Positions 55,586 to 64,000 of a stretch of 64,000 nt of DNA are shown here, piece after piece. The notes beneath the pieces are model-generated. The model ran no database searches. It saw only the letters and a program-made list of their open reading frames with translations, and had not been told where the DNA came from. The translations under genes and the position numbers were made by a program. The stretch covers positions 1-64,000 of the forward strand of contig CAKZHC010000051.1 of the NCBI GenBank assembly GCA_936920625.1, in the 5' to 3' direction. Source of the stretch: an uncultured Enterobacteriaceae bacterium. GTDB taxonomy: Bacteria > Pseudomonadota > Gammaproteobacteria > Enterobacterales > Enterobacteriaceae. Position 1 is the stretch's first letter, and each line of letters begins with the position of its first letter.

Positions 55586-56890
55586 TCACATCCGTGTCTT
55601 GTGGTTCAATAGTTCTTGAAAATTAGTCACTTTTTCAGTTACTTTTGCTTTTTCCAGCAATTTTTCAACCGCTTGCTCTTCAAGTGTGATATTGCGCACA
55701 TTGTTCATCATCTCACTATTGTTTGCGTAATAGTCAATGACCTCTTGAGGATCTTCATAAGCTGATGCCATCTCTTCAATAGTGGTTTTTATGCGCGACT
55801 CGTCCGCCTTCAGTTGATACAAGCTAATAACTTCGCCTAATAACAAACCAACCATAACCCGGCGCTTTGCCTGTTCCTCAAATAAATTACGCGGTAGCTG
55901 CTGAGCTCTGTGCTCATTACCACCATAACGCTTGACTGCCTGGCGACGTAAAATGTCGATCTCGCCCTGAACTAGCGCATCTGGTACCTCAATGAGGTTA
56001 GCCTCTACTAACCCGTCAATAACCTGAGACTTTATGCGATTCCGTACCGCACCTTTCAGTTCACGCTCCATGTTTTTGCGTACTTCAGCGCGCAGCCCTT
56101 CAATTGAACCATCTTTAACACCAAAACGTTTAATAAACGCTTCAGTAAGCTCTGGCAGTTCACGTTCTTCTATTTTCTTCAGGGTGATTTGGAATTTTGC
56201 CGCTTTACCCTGAAGATTTTCAGCATGATAGTCGCCGGGGAAGGTAACATCAATGTCGAAGGCTTCTCCTGTCTGATGGCCAATAATCCCCTCTTCAAAA
56301 CCCGGAATCATTCGCCCCTGCCCCATGGGTAGTATGAAATCAGACGCTTTACCACCCTCGAACATTTCACCGTCGATGAAACCTGAGAAATCAATAGTAA
56401 CCCGATCTTCAGCGGTTACCGCACCCGTTTTTTCTTTCCAGCCCGACTGCTGCTTGCGCAGTGTTTCCAGCATAGTATCAACATTAGCATCAGTCACTTC
56501 GACCAGCGGTTTTTCTACCGTGATTGACTCCAGACCATTAAGCTTGATTTCAGGATAAACCTCAAACTCTGCTGAAAAGGTGAAGTCCTGCCCCATTTTG
56601 TACTCGTCTGGCACATAATTTGGTGCCCCTGCCGGATTGATTTTTTCATTAATAACAGCGTCAACAAAGTTGCGCTGCATAAGATCACCGAGCACATCCT
56701 GACGAACAGAAGCACCATAACGACGGGTTACAATGTTCATTGGTACTTTTCCCTTGCGAAATCCATCAACCCTTACCGTTTTCGCAACATTGACCAATTC
56801 GCTTTTAACCGCATCCTCAATCACTTGATTAGAGATAGTGATGGTTACGCGACGCCCAAGACCCTGTGTCGTTTCCAGTGAAACTTGCAT
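55586..56890 (-). CDS. tig: Trigger factor
   Basis: 434 aa (E. coli 432). Ribosome-bound chaperone for nascent chains. N-terminal domain carries the ribosome-docking loop GFRKGKVP with Phe44-Arg45-Lys46. The FKBP-type isomerase domain is at about 150-245 (DRVTIDFSGFIDGEMFEGG; IPGFEEGIIGHQTGE). The C-terminal helical substrate cradle follows (VKRYGGNEHRAQQLPRNLFEEQAKRRV). Upstream of clpP as in E. coli. Intact. Confidence 0.98.
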   Translation of the reverse strand: MQVSLETTQGLGRRVTITISNQVIEDAVKSELVNVAKTVRVDGFRKGKVPMNIVTRRYGASVRQDVLGDLMQRNFVDAVINEKINPAGAPNYVPDEYKMGQDFTFSAEFEVYPEIKLNGLESITVEKPLVEVTDANVDTMLETLRKQQSGWKEKTGAVTAEDRVTIDFSGFIDGEMFEGGKASDFILPMGQGRMIPGFEEGIIGHQTGEAFDIDVTFPGDYHAENLQGKAAKFQITLKKIEERELPELTEAFIKRFGVKDGSIEGLRAEVRKNMERELKGAVRNRIKSQVIDGLVEANLIEVPDALVQGEIDILRRQAVKRYGGNEHRAQQLPRNLFEEQAKRRVMVGLLLGEVISLYQLKADESRIKTTIEEMASAYEDPQEVIDYYANNSEMMNNVRNITLEEQAVEKLLEKAKVTEKVTNFQELLNHKTRM

Positions 56891-57193
56891 TTTATTACCT
56901 CAAAAAAATCACCTGCCCGGTCAACTTTAAATGGCGAATGGCCTGATAGCAAACCGATTCATCATCCTCTGGTAACCGGGGCGGCCTCTAATTTTCAGGC
57001 GCAGATACCGGTCATCAGGAGCGTCCCGAAGACATCCTCAATAAAAAGTTGCGGCATTATAGCGATATCACTTCTGCACGTCGAGGCCGGAGGTTACCAA
57101 CATTTGTACACCCGGTAATGACCAAATAAAGAAACTGTGTCTGCCTAAAAAAACAAAATATTTCAAAAGTGATTGGGTTCTATTAGCACATCT
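56891..57193. other. Spacer between bolA and tig
   Basis: About 300 bases with no gene. It should hold the tig promoter; nothing specific can be assigned. Confidence 0.35.
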
Positions 57194-57508
57194 TCAGACC
57201 AGCATTCCGGCCCCCCGGCAATTCGGTGATGCAGGAACGGTTCCCTGTAATCCATTCCACTCCTGACTGGTGTAAGTATGTAGTGCCAGTGCATGTATAC
57301 TGCCAGCCAACTCTTCTGCCAGCACATGATAAACCGCACGATGCCGCTGTAGCATGCGTTTATCCAGAAAATTATCACTAACTATTATTACCTTAAAGTG
57401 ACTCTGTGCACCCGCAGGCACATCATGACGATAGCTTTCATCATGCACTTCGAGATGAAAGAGATCAAAAGCCTCCCTTAATTTCTCTGCAATTCTCTCA
57501 CGAATCAT
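57194..57508 (-). CDS. bolA: BolA-family regulator
   Basis: 104 aa from ATG 57508 (E. coli 105). An earlier in-frame ATG at 57517 lies too close to the GAGG; spacing of nine bases favours 57508, matching MIREQI in E. coli. BolA fold: FHLEVHDESYRHDVPAGAQSHFKVIIVSDNF, RHRAVYHVLAEELAGSIHALALHTYT, CRGAGM. Shapes cell morphology and biofilm in stationary phase and binds glutaredoxin Fe-S clusters. Located upstream of tig as in E. coli. Confidence 0.95.
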   Translation of the reverse strand: MIRERIAEKLREAFDLFHLEVHDESYRHDVPAGAQSHFKVIIVSDNFLDKRMLQRHRAVYHVLAEELAGSIHALALHTYTSQEWNGLQGTVPASPNCRGAGMLV

Positions 57509-57808
57509 TTTTTCCATCCTCGTCCAACATAATAAAACTCTGGGTTTTTTATGATTTATAATATGGCTCGTATTGATAACTGACCGGCTAGAGCAGAGTT
57601 AAAAAAATACCCTAATGGCTAAAACAACACCCTTATAAGCAATTAGCAGCAAAAGACAAGTCAGAATCCCCTTTCTCACTAGCTGCACAACCTGAGCCCG
57701 GAGCCCGATGATAGTTAGTGCATAGCTAAGGCTTTCTCTTACCACAGGTGATGATATGATGGCCACCGCTTTAACAGCAATACACATATACATTCAGAGA
57801 TAATAACT

Positions 57809-58387
57809 ATGCTAAAAAAACTGGCTGGGCCTTTGTTAACCGCGTTCTTTCTGGCAGGATGCATGAGTAAAGATACGGTTCTAATCATTAATCCGAAAAT
57901 TCAATTACCACCGGGAGACCACAGTTTCAGAAGGGAAACTGTCACTATTACTGGCGTAGATCGGCGCACTGAGTCATCAATAGCAAAGTTGAATTTTGAT
58001 GGTCATCTTATCACTTATTCAGCTTCACGCGATCTGCGTTATCTGCTGCGGGAGGCACTGGAAAAACAAATGGAGGCTCGGGGTTATTTAATCGGGCCTA
58101 GGAGCCAGATTAACTTACAAATTGTGATTAACAAACTTTATGCGAATGTCACACAAGGCAACCTTCGTTATACTATTACCACCAATGCCAACGTTGCAAT
58201 TATTGCTACCAGTAAAAATGGCAAGAAACAGATAAAAAATTATCGTCAAACCTATAGCGAAGAGGGCGTTTTTGCAGTAACTAATGAGAAAATCACTAAT
58301 GCTGTCAATACTACACTCAGCGGTATTATTACCGATATGGCGCTTGACACCTCTTTTGAGGATTTTATTAAACAAAATGCCCGTTAA
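57809..58387 (+). CDS. yajG: YajG-family lipoprotein
   Basis: 192 aa, the length of E. coli YajG. Lipoprotein signal MLKKLAGPLLTAFFLAGC with the lipobox LAGC and acylated Cys18. Body: ITGVDRRTESSIAKL, ITYSASRDLRYLLREALEKQMEARGYLIGP, LQIVINKLYANVTQGNLRYTITTNANVAIIA, EDFIKQNAR at the C-terminus. Function unknown; in E. coli it is an outer-membrane lipoprotein upstream of ampG. Here ampG follows after 49 bases on the same strand. Confidence 0.95.
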   Translation: MLKKLAGPLLTAFFLAGCMSKDTVLIINPKIQLPPGDHSFRRETVTITGVDRRTESSIAKLNFDGHLITYSASRDLRYLLREALEKQMEARGYLIGPRSQINLQIVINKLYANVTQGNLRYTITTNANVAIIATSKNGKKQIKNYRQTYSEEGVFAVTNEKITNAVNTTLSGIITDMALDTSFEDFIKQNAR

Positions 58388-58436
58388 GCCATACTCAGCA
58401 CGGCTCTGGAAACGGGTTTAGTTCTCTGGAGCCTTA

Positions 58437-59924
58437 ATGTTCGGTCATTATCTGAAAATTTTTACTCAGCGTCAGTCCGCTCTGCTTTTAGTACTTGGAT
58501 TTGCTTCAGGCCTGCCTTTAGCTCTTACCTCAGGAACGCTTCAGGCGTGGATGTCTATTGAAGATATTGATATCAAAACCATAGGCTTTTTCTCCCTGGT
58601 GGGGCAAGCCTATGTGATGAAGTTTCTATGGTCACCACTGATGGATCGTTATACACCACCGTTTCTGGGCAGACGCCGTGGCTGGCTTCTGATAACCCAG
58701 CTACTGCTGATTGTGGGTATTGCAGCAATGGGAACATTGCAGCCAGCGCGAGATCTTGTAATGCTTGCCTTCATCGCAGCAGTGGTTGCTTTTTGTTCAG
58801 CTTCACAGGATATTGTGTTTGACGCGTGGAAAACAGACTTACTGCCACCCGAACAACGCGGCACGGGAGCAGCGGTTACTGTGCTTGGTTACCGGCTTGC
58901 AATGATGTTTTCTGGCGGCCTTGCACTCTGGCTGGCAGATCGATACCTCGGCTGGCAAGCTACTTACTGGCTGATGGCACTGATGCTGGTGCCCGGTGTG
59001 ATTGCCACGCTGATGGCACCTGAACCCGTGCTCATGACGAAGACGCCGCAAACAATTCGTGAAGCCGTAATAACACCACTCAAAGATTTCTTCAGCCGTA
59101 ACAACGCCTGGCTGATGCTATCATTGATTATTCTCTATAAACTGGGAGATGCTTTCGCTGCCAGCCTGACTACTCTGTTTCTGCTTAAAGGACTGAACTT
59201 CGACCCAGGCCAGGTCGGGTTTATCAATAAGACTCTGGGATTGTCAGCAACTATCGTCGGGGTGCTGTTTGGTGGTGTCCTGATGCAAAAACTTTCCCTA
59301 TATAGGGCATTAATGCTATTTGGCATATTACAGGCAGTTTCAAATATCGGTTACTGGCTGCTGGCCGTTACCCCACCGCATCTGTGGAGTATGGCAATCG
59401 CTGTCGCTATCGAAAATCTGTGCTCAGGCATGGGCACATCTGCCTTCGTCGCTCTGATAATGGCACTTTGCAATAAGTCCTTTTCTGCGACACAATTCGC
59501 CCTGCTCTCTGCTCTCTCTTCCTTTGGCCGGGTCTATGTGGGCCCCGTAGCTGGCTGGATAGCTGCTGGCTGGGGCTGGCCGACGCTTTATACTATAGCG
59601 GTGCTGGCATCCATTCCTGGTTTACTGTTACTGGCTGCGGGGAAGCAAAGTTTTAGCCAACTCAGGGAGAAAACAGGATTTTTGCAGCGAGAGTATTTCA
59701 GTACCTGGTATCGGCTAACGCGAAATCTGATATGGAGCGGAGCTGCGATCCTGATCGCATGGCTGCTACTTTTTACTGCTACTAAAACAACGATTATCAC
59801 ACAGACACTATCAACTGGATGGCTATTTGAAATCAGTGTAGCACTGTTGCTTTCAGGTGTTGCTTTAGGCGTATTGCTCGATATATTTGCCCTGCGCTAT
59901 TTACCACAGACGAGTTCAGAATGA
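58437..59924 (+). CDS. ampG: Muropeptide permease AmpG
   Basis: 495 aa (E. coli 491). Inner-membrane major-facilitator importer of anhydromuropeptides for cell-wall recycling; its cargo controls AmpR/ampC induction where present. About 14 hydrophobic helices. Conserved LLVLGFASGLPLALTSGTLQAWM, GFFSLVGQAYVMKFLWSPLMDRYTPPFLGRRRGWLL, FCSASQDIVFDAWKTDLLPPEQRG, YKLGDAFAASLTTLFLL, and ENLCSGMGTSAFVALIMALCNKSFSATQFALLSALSSFGRVYVGPVAGW. Operon with yajG. Intact. Confidence 0.97.
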   Translation: MFGHYLKIFTQRQSALLLVLGFASGLPLALTSGTLQAWMSIEDIDIKTIGFFSLVGQAYVMKFLWSPLMDRYTPPFLGRRRGWLLITQLLLIVGIAAMGTLQPARDLVMLAFIAAVVAFCSASQDIVFDAWKTDLLPPEQRGTGAAVTVLGYRLAMMFSGGLALWLADRYLGWQATYWLMALMLVPGVIATLMAPEPVLMTKTPQTIREAVITPLKDFFSRNNAWLMLSLIILYKLGDAFAASLTTLFLLKGLNFDPGQVGFINKTLGLSATIVGVLFGGVLMQKLSLYRALMLFGILQAVSNIGYWLLAVTPPHLWSMAIAVAIENLCSGMGTSAFVALIMALCNKSFSATQFALLSALSSFGRVYVGPVAGWIAAGWGWPTLYTIAVLASIPGLLLLAAGKQSFSQLREKTGFLQREYFSTWYRLTRNLIWSGAAILIAWLLLFTATKTTIITQTLSTGWLFEISVALLLSGVALGVLLDIFALRYLPQTSSE

Positions 59925-60372
59925 TAAATATCAATCATCAGCAATTATAATTGATCAAAAAATATCTGATAGAATTTTACTTTGCTGACATGATTAACAT
60001 CGGACTATTATCAGATTATTACGCATACTTATTTGTCTTTCATTGTCTAAAATTCAAACAATACATGTTAATTTATATAACATTTATCACTGTGATGATG
60101 ATCGATTTTTAACCCTTTAATGCGTTCTGACCGGGATGAAAAATTTGCTATTTTTAAAATTTACGCTGAATCTATCTGATTAAAATTGATAGAAAAGCTG
60201 TGTTTTTACAGACTGACCCCCATGAAGTAAAAATCATCTGTGACAGTGATTGCAAAAGATGCCAGTGCTTTTCTTACATACTCCTCCTTTGGTTTACAGT
60301 GTCGAAACCTTCCCGTAAAATAAAACTACACTTAGGACGACATATTAGAGCCCTTGTCATTGAGGTCGTTAA
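59925..60372. other. Intergenic region upstream of cyoA
   Basis: 448 AT-rich bases with no gene. It must include the cyo operon promoter, controlled by ArcA and Fnr in E. coli. I saw no site good enough to annotate. Confidence 0.4.
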
Positions 60373-61299
60373 ATGAGACTCAGGAAATACAATAAAAGTT
60401 TGGGGATGTTGTTATTAATTGCAGGTACGTTATTGTTAAGTGGCTGTAATAGCGCATTACTAGATCCCAAAGGCCAAATTGGACTGGAACAGCGTTCACT
60501 AATACTCACGGCCTTTGGTCTGATGTTAATCGTCGTTATCCCTGCTATATCAATGGCTATTTTTTTCGCCCGAAGATACCGGGCGTCCAATACCAGTGCA
60601 AAATATAGTCCAAACTGGTCTCACTCCAATAAAGTCGAAGCGGTGGTATGGTCTGTTCCCATCCTTATCATTGTATTTCTCGCCATTCTGACGTGGAAAT
60701 CGACCCACGCTCTGGACCCCTACAAGCCACTGGTTTCTGATGTCCAGCCAATTGAAGTCGATGTGGTTGCGTTAGACTGGAAATGGTTGTTCATCTATCC
60801 CAGCCTGGGCATTGCAACTGTCAATGAACTGGCTTTTCCCGCCAACACCCCAGTGAATTTTCGTGTTACCTCCAACACCGTTATGAATTCTTTCTTCATT
60901 CCGACATTAGGCAGTCAGATCTACGCCATGGCCGGAATGCAGACTAAGCTTCACCTGATCGCAGATCAACCGGGTACCTTCAATGGCATTTCAGCAAATT
61001 ACAGCGGTCGTGGTTTTTCAGGCATGAAGTTCAAAGCGATTGCGACTCCAGACAACGCAACGTTTGAACAGTGGGTAGCCAAAGCTAAGAAGTCCCCCAA
61101 TAAACTCAACTCAATGGATGACTTTGAAAAGCTTGCAACCCCCAGTGAAAACCATCCGGTTGAATTCTTCTCTAGTGTCAGCCCGGCATTATTCAAAGAT
61201 ATTATTGAAAAGTTTATGGGCCACGGAGAAAACATGGCCATGCATGGTCACGAGAGTATGGCCATGGGTAACACTACTCACGCGGGAGCCGAGGAATAA
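60373..61299 (+). CDS. cyoA: Cytochrome bo3 ubiquinol oxidase subunit II
   Basis: 308 aa (E. coli 315). Lipoprotein signal with acylated Cys25 (LLLSGCNSALLDPKGQIG), two membrane helices (LTAFGLMLIVVIPAISMAIFF; VVWSVPILIIVFLAILTW), then a periplasmic cupredoxin domain (VVALDWKWLFIYPSLGIATVNELAFPANTPVNFRVTSNTVMNSFFIPTLGSQIYAMAGMQTKLHL). As expected for quinol oxidases it lacks the CuA Cys ligands. The His/Met-rich C-terminus (GHGENMAMHGHESMAMG) is similar to E. coli. First gene of cyoABCDE. Confidence 0.97.
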   Translation: MRLRKYNKSLGMLLLIAGTLLLSGCNSALLDPKGQIGLEQRSLILTAFGLMLIVVIPAISMAIFFARRYRASNTSAKYSPNWSHSNKVEAVVWSVPILIIVFLAILTWKSTHALDPYKPLVSDVQPIEVDVVALDWKWLFIYPSLGIATVNELAFPANTPVNFRVTSNTVMNSFFIPTLGSQIYAMAGMQTKLHLIADQPGTFNGISANYSGRGFSGMKFKAIATPDNATFEQWVAKAKKSPNKLNSMDDFEKLATPSENHPVEFFSSVSPALFKDIIEKFMGHGENMAMHGHESMAMGNTTHAGAEE

Positions 61300-61304
61300 A
61301 TACA

Positions 61305-63293
61305 ATGTTTGGAAAATTATCACTGGATGCTATCCCATACCATGAACCCATCATCATGGTAACGGTCGCGGGCATCGTCGTTGTTGCCCTGGCAATCATC
61401 GCCGCTATCACTTGGTTCGGCAAATGGAAGTATTTGTGGAAAGAGTGGTTTACTACCGTCGACCATAAACGTCTGGGCATTATGTACATCATCCTCGCGT
61501 TAGTCATGCTGCTGCGCGGATTTGCTGATGCCATAATGATGCGCAGTCAGCAAGTGCTGGCATCTGAGGGGGGAGGCTTCCTGCCACCTCATCACTATGA
61601 CCAGGTCTTTACCGCGCATGGGGTCATCATGATTTTCTTCGTGGCAATGCCGCTGGTCATAGGTTTGATGAATCTGGTTGTTCCGCTACAAATCGGCGCA
61701 CGCGATGTAGCTTATCCCTTTCTCAACAATGTCAGTTTTTGGTTCACTGTTGTTGGCGTTATTCTGGTTAACCTGTCACTGGTAGTGGGTGAGTTCGCCC
61801 AGACCGGCTGGCTGGCTTATCCACCCCTCTCCGGCATCCAGTACAGCCCTGATACGGGAGTTGATTACTGGATATGGAGCCTGCAATTAGCAGGTATCGG
61901 TACCACATTAACCGGTATTAACTTTTTCGTCACAATCATCAAAATGCGTGCACCAGGCATGAGTATGTTTAAAATGCCGGTATTCACTTGGGCCGTGCTC
62001 TGTACCAATGTTCTGATTATTGCAGCGTTCCCAGTATTGACCGTTACTCTTGCCCTGTTAGCTCTGGATCGTTACCTCGACTTCCATTTCTTTACCAATG
62101 AAATGGGGGGTAACATGATGATGTACATTAACTTAATCTGGATATGGGGCCATCCTGAAGTGTATATACTGGTGCTACCGGTGTTCGGGGTATTCTCTGA
62201 AGTGACAGCAACCTTTTCCAAAAAACGCCTATTTGGCTACACCTCGCTGGTATGGGCTACTATCGCCATTACCGTGCTCTCATTTCTGGTCTGGCTACAC
62301 CACTTTTTTACCATGGGAGCAGGAGCAAACGTTAATGCCTTCTTTGGCATCATGACGATGATTATTGCTATCCCAACTGGCGTTAAAATATTCAACTGGT
62401 TGTTCACCATGTATCAGGGCCGGATTGAAATGCGTCCACCTATGCTGTGGACTATTGGCTTTCTGGTCACCTTTACCGTGGGAGGCATGACCGGTGTATT
62501 GCTGTCAGTACCTGGTGCAGACTTCGTCCTGCACAGCAGCCTGTTTCTGATTGCACACTTCCACAATGTTATCATTGGTGGCGTCGTCTTTGGATGCTTT
62601 GCGGGCGTTAATTATTGGTTCCCGAAAGCCTTTGGCTTCACGCTTAATGAGTCCTGGGGTGTGCGGGCATTCTGGTTCTGGATTATTGGTTTTTTTGTCG
62701 CCTTCATGCCGCTCTATGCCCTGGGCTTTATGGGGATGACACGCCGCTTAAGTCAGGACATCGACCCGCAGTTCCATCCATTACTTGTCGTCGCTGCTGT
62801 CGGTGCTGCATTGATTGCCTGTGGTATCCTTTGTCAGCTAATCCAGTTCTGGGTATCTATTCGTGATCGTGACCAAAACCGCGATCTTACCGGTGATCCA
62901 TGGGGTGGTCGGACACTGGAATGGTCAACTTCATCACCACCTCCCTTCTATAACTTCGCGGTCATTCCTGAAGTCAGTGAACGCGACGCATTTTGGGATA
63001 TGAAGGAAAAAGGTGTGGCCTGGAAACCATCTGCGCACTATGAAGAGATTCACATGCCCAGGAATAGCGGCGCAGGCGTTGTTCTTGCAGCCCTCGCTAC
63101 TGTGTTCGGTTTTGCCGCTATCTGGCACATCTGGTGGCTGTTTATCGCCTGTTTCATTGGCATTCTAGCTACCTGGATCATCAAGAGTTTTGATGATGAT
63201 GTGGATTATTACGTTCCGGTCAAAGAAATTGAACAGATTGAAAAAAAACACTTTGACGAAATCAGCAGAGCAGGCCTGAATAATGTCAACTGA
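61305..63293 (+). CDS. cyoB: Cytochrome bo3 ubiquinol oxidase subunit I
   Basis: 662 aa (E. coli 663). Heme-copper oxidase catalytic subunit. Heme b His in VFTAHGVIMIF; D-channel Asp in LQIGARDVAYPFLNN; CuB His with cross-linked Tyr and proton-relay Glu in WGHPEVYILVLP; CuB His pair in WLHHFFTMG; K-channel Lys in PTGVKIFNWLF; heme o3/b ligands in IAHFHNVIIGG. Oxidises ubiquinol and pumps protons while reducing oxygen. Five bases after cyoA. All ligands present. Confidence 0.98.
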   Translation: MFGKLSLDAIPYHEPIIMVTVAGIVVVALAIIAAITWFGKWKYLWKEWFTTVDHKRLGIMYIILALVMLLRGFADAIMMRSQQVLASEGGGFLPPHHYDQVFTAHGVIMIFFVAMPLVIGLMNLVVPLQIGARDVAYPFLNNVSFWFTVVGVILVNLSLVVGEFAQTGWLAYPPLSGIQYSPDTGVDYWIWSLQLAGIGTTLTGINFFVTIIKMRAPGMSMFKMPVFTWAVLCTNVLIIAAFPVLTVTLALLALDRYLDFHFFTNEMGGNMMMYINLIWIWGHPEVYILVLPVFGVFSEVTATFSKKRLFGYTSLVWATIAITVLSFLVWLHHFFTMGAGANVNAFFGIMTMIIAIPTGVKIFNWLFTMYQGRIEMRPPMLWTIGFLVTFTVGGMTGVLLSVPGADFVLHSSLFLIAHFHNVIIGGVVFGCFAGVNYWFPKAFGFTLNESWGVRAFWFWIIGFFVAFMPLYALGFMGMTRRLSQDIDPQFHPLLVVAAVGAALIACGILCQLIQFWVSIRDRDQNRDLTGDPWGGRTLEWSTSSPPPFYNFAVIPEVSERDAFWDMKEKGVAWKPSAHYEEIHMPRNSGAGVVLAALATVFGFAAIWHIWWLFIACFIGILATWIIKSFDDDVDYYVPVKEIEQIEKKHFDEISRAGLNNVN

Positions 63294-63903
63294 AACTCTT
63301 ACTAAGCACCACAACGCGCATGAAAATCATGCGCATCATGAACAAGAGACCGCTGCCAGAAAAATATTTGGCTTCTGGGTCTATCTGATGAGCGACTGCA
63401 TTATCTTTGCAACGCTTTTCGCAACCTATGCTGTTATGGTCAACAACACCGCCGGTGGGCCATCGGGTAGAGAAATCTTCGAGTTACCCTTTGTCGCGGT
63501 AGAAACTGCCCTGTTACTTTTGAGCTCAATCACCTATGGCATGGCTGTCATCGCCATGAACCATAACCATAAAGGAACCGTTAATGCCTGGCTGATGCTG
63601 ACTTTTCTGCTTGGTGCCGGGTTCATCGGAATGGAAATCTATGAGTTTCATAAGCTGATCATGGAAGGCTATGGCCCAAATCGCAGTGGTTTTTTATCCG
63701 GCTTCTTCACTCTGGTCGGAACCCATGGCTTGCACGTAACATCAGGGCTGCTTTGGATGGCGGTAATGATGTACCAGGTTGCTACCCGTGGTCTGACAGC
63801 CACAAACCGCACCCGCATCATGTGCCTGAGTCTGTTCTGGCACTTTCTGGATGTCGTGTGGATCTGCGTATTTACTGTAGTTTATCTAATGGGGGCCATG
63901 TAA
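63283..63903 (+). CDS. cyoC: Cytochrome bo3 ubiquinol oxidase subunit III
   Basis: 206 aa (E. coli 204). Five-helix COX3-type subunit with a His-rich N-terminal tail (KHHNAHENHAHHEQET). FGFWVYLMSDCIIFATLFATYAVM, ETALLLLSSITYGMAVIAMN, GTHGLHVTSGLLWMAVMMYQ, LFWHFLDVVWICVFTVVYL. Starts 11 bases inside cyoB and ends sharing one base with cyoD (TAATG), so tight translational coupling is expected. Confidence 0.97.
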   Translation: MSTETLTKHHNAHENHAHHEQETAARKIFGFWVYLMSDCIIFATLFATYAVMVNNTAGGPSGREIFELPFVAVETALLLLSSITYGMAVIAMNHNHKGTVNAWLMLTFLLGAGFIGMEIYEFHKLIMEGYGPNRSGFLSGFFTLVGTHGLHVTSGLLWMAVMMYQVATRGLTATNRTRIMCLSLFWHFLDVVWICVFTVVYLMGAM

Positions 63904-64000
63904 TGAGTCATTCTGTAAATCAACATGGCGCTTCACACGGTAGCATGAAATCCTATATGGCGGGTTTTATTCTCTCTATTATCCTGACAACAATCCCGTT
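63903..64000 (+). CDS. cyoD: Cytochrome bo3 ubiquinol oxidase subunit IV, partial
   Basis: The first 32 codons only, cut by the window end: MSHSVNQHGASHGSMKSY, then MAGFILSIILTTIP, the start of the first membrane helix. Matches the CyoD N-terminus and its place after cyoC, with a TAATG overlap. Confidence 0.95.
   Translation, partial: MSHSVNQHGASHGSMKSYMAGFILSIILTTIP

Noticed and set aside
57599..57793. 64-codon hydrophobic ORF antisense to the yajG promoter region
   Set aside because: Lies wholly in the divergent bolA-yajG spacer, has no ribosome-binding site, and E. coli has no gene there.
1..64000. CRISPR arrays, insertion sequences, rRNA genes
   Set aside because: No regularly spaced repeats, transposase genes or rRNA-like sequence were noticed in reading the window.

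Overview
The window comes from an enterobacterial (Enterobacterales) chromosome, with roughly mid-40s % G+C by eye. The evidence is a dense series of genes whose products, lengths and order match the E. coli cyo-to-argU part of the chromosome. Specific markers are 4.5S RNA, Hha/TomB, RsmS, tRNA-Arg(TCT), the dnaX slippery site and two sigma-32 promoters. The genome looks host-associated or otherwise relaxed. At least five core-type genes are broken by small lesions (fadL, ushA, acrA, acrB, ybaV). Many neighbours known from E. coli are missing (for example mscK, priC, gsk, aes, fsr, amtB-glnK, mdlAB), and empty AT-rich gaps of about 0.6-1.7 kb remain in several places.

Layout. 0-2.4 kb: fadL (broken) facing mlaA. 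2.8-16.3 kb: ybaP, copA, cueR, ybbN, ybbO, purKE, lpxH, ppiB, cysS, ybcJ, folD, two uncharacterised genes and argU, all in E. coli order and orientation. 16.3-20.3 kb: an accessory segment behind the tRNA. It holds a truncated plasmid-type phospholipase D nuclease, an excisionase-like regulator, small membrane and secreted proteins, decayed ORFs and a pentapeptide-repeat protein. 20.4-21.8 kb: a LysR regulator divergent from a PACE efflux pump. 21.8-64 kb: the E. coli cyo-ushA block in the opposite orientation to the left part. It runs ushA (broken), ybaL, hemH, adk, an unusual PLP-transferase-like gene, htpG, recR-ybaB-dnaX, apt, rsmS/acrR, acrAB (both broken), tomB-hha, ffs, atl, ybaY, tesB, ybaV (broken), ppiD, hupB, lon, clpXP, tig, bolA, yajG, ampG and cyoABCD, with cyoD cut by the window end.

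How the genes work together. Protein quality control is well preserved: trigger factor, ClpXP, Lon, HtpG, PpiD, PpiB and CnoX/YbbN, with recognisable sigma-32 promoters for htpG and lon. Copper export (CopA with the CueR-type promoter), purine synthesis and salvage (PurEK, Apt, Adk), one-carbon metabolism (FolD), lipid A synthesis (LpxH), outer-membrane lipid asymmetry (MlaA) and cytochrome bo3 respiration are intact. The AcrAB multidrug pump is lost, although its repressor AcrR and a near-perfect operator remain, and a PACE exporter sits elsewhere in the window.

The least explained items are the class V aminotransferase-like gene at 28.2-29.0 kb, the small-ORF-rich segment behind argU, and the 1.7 kb non-coding stretch before htpG. 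I did not find a clear multi-gene novel system.
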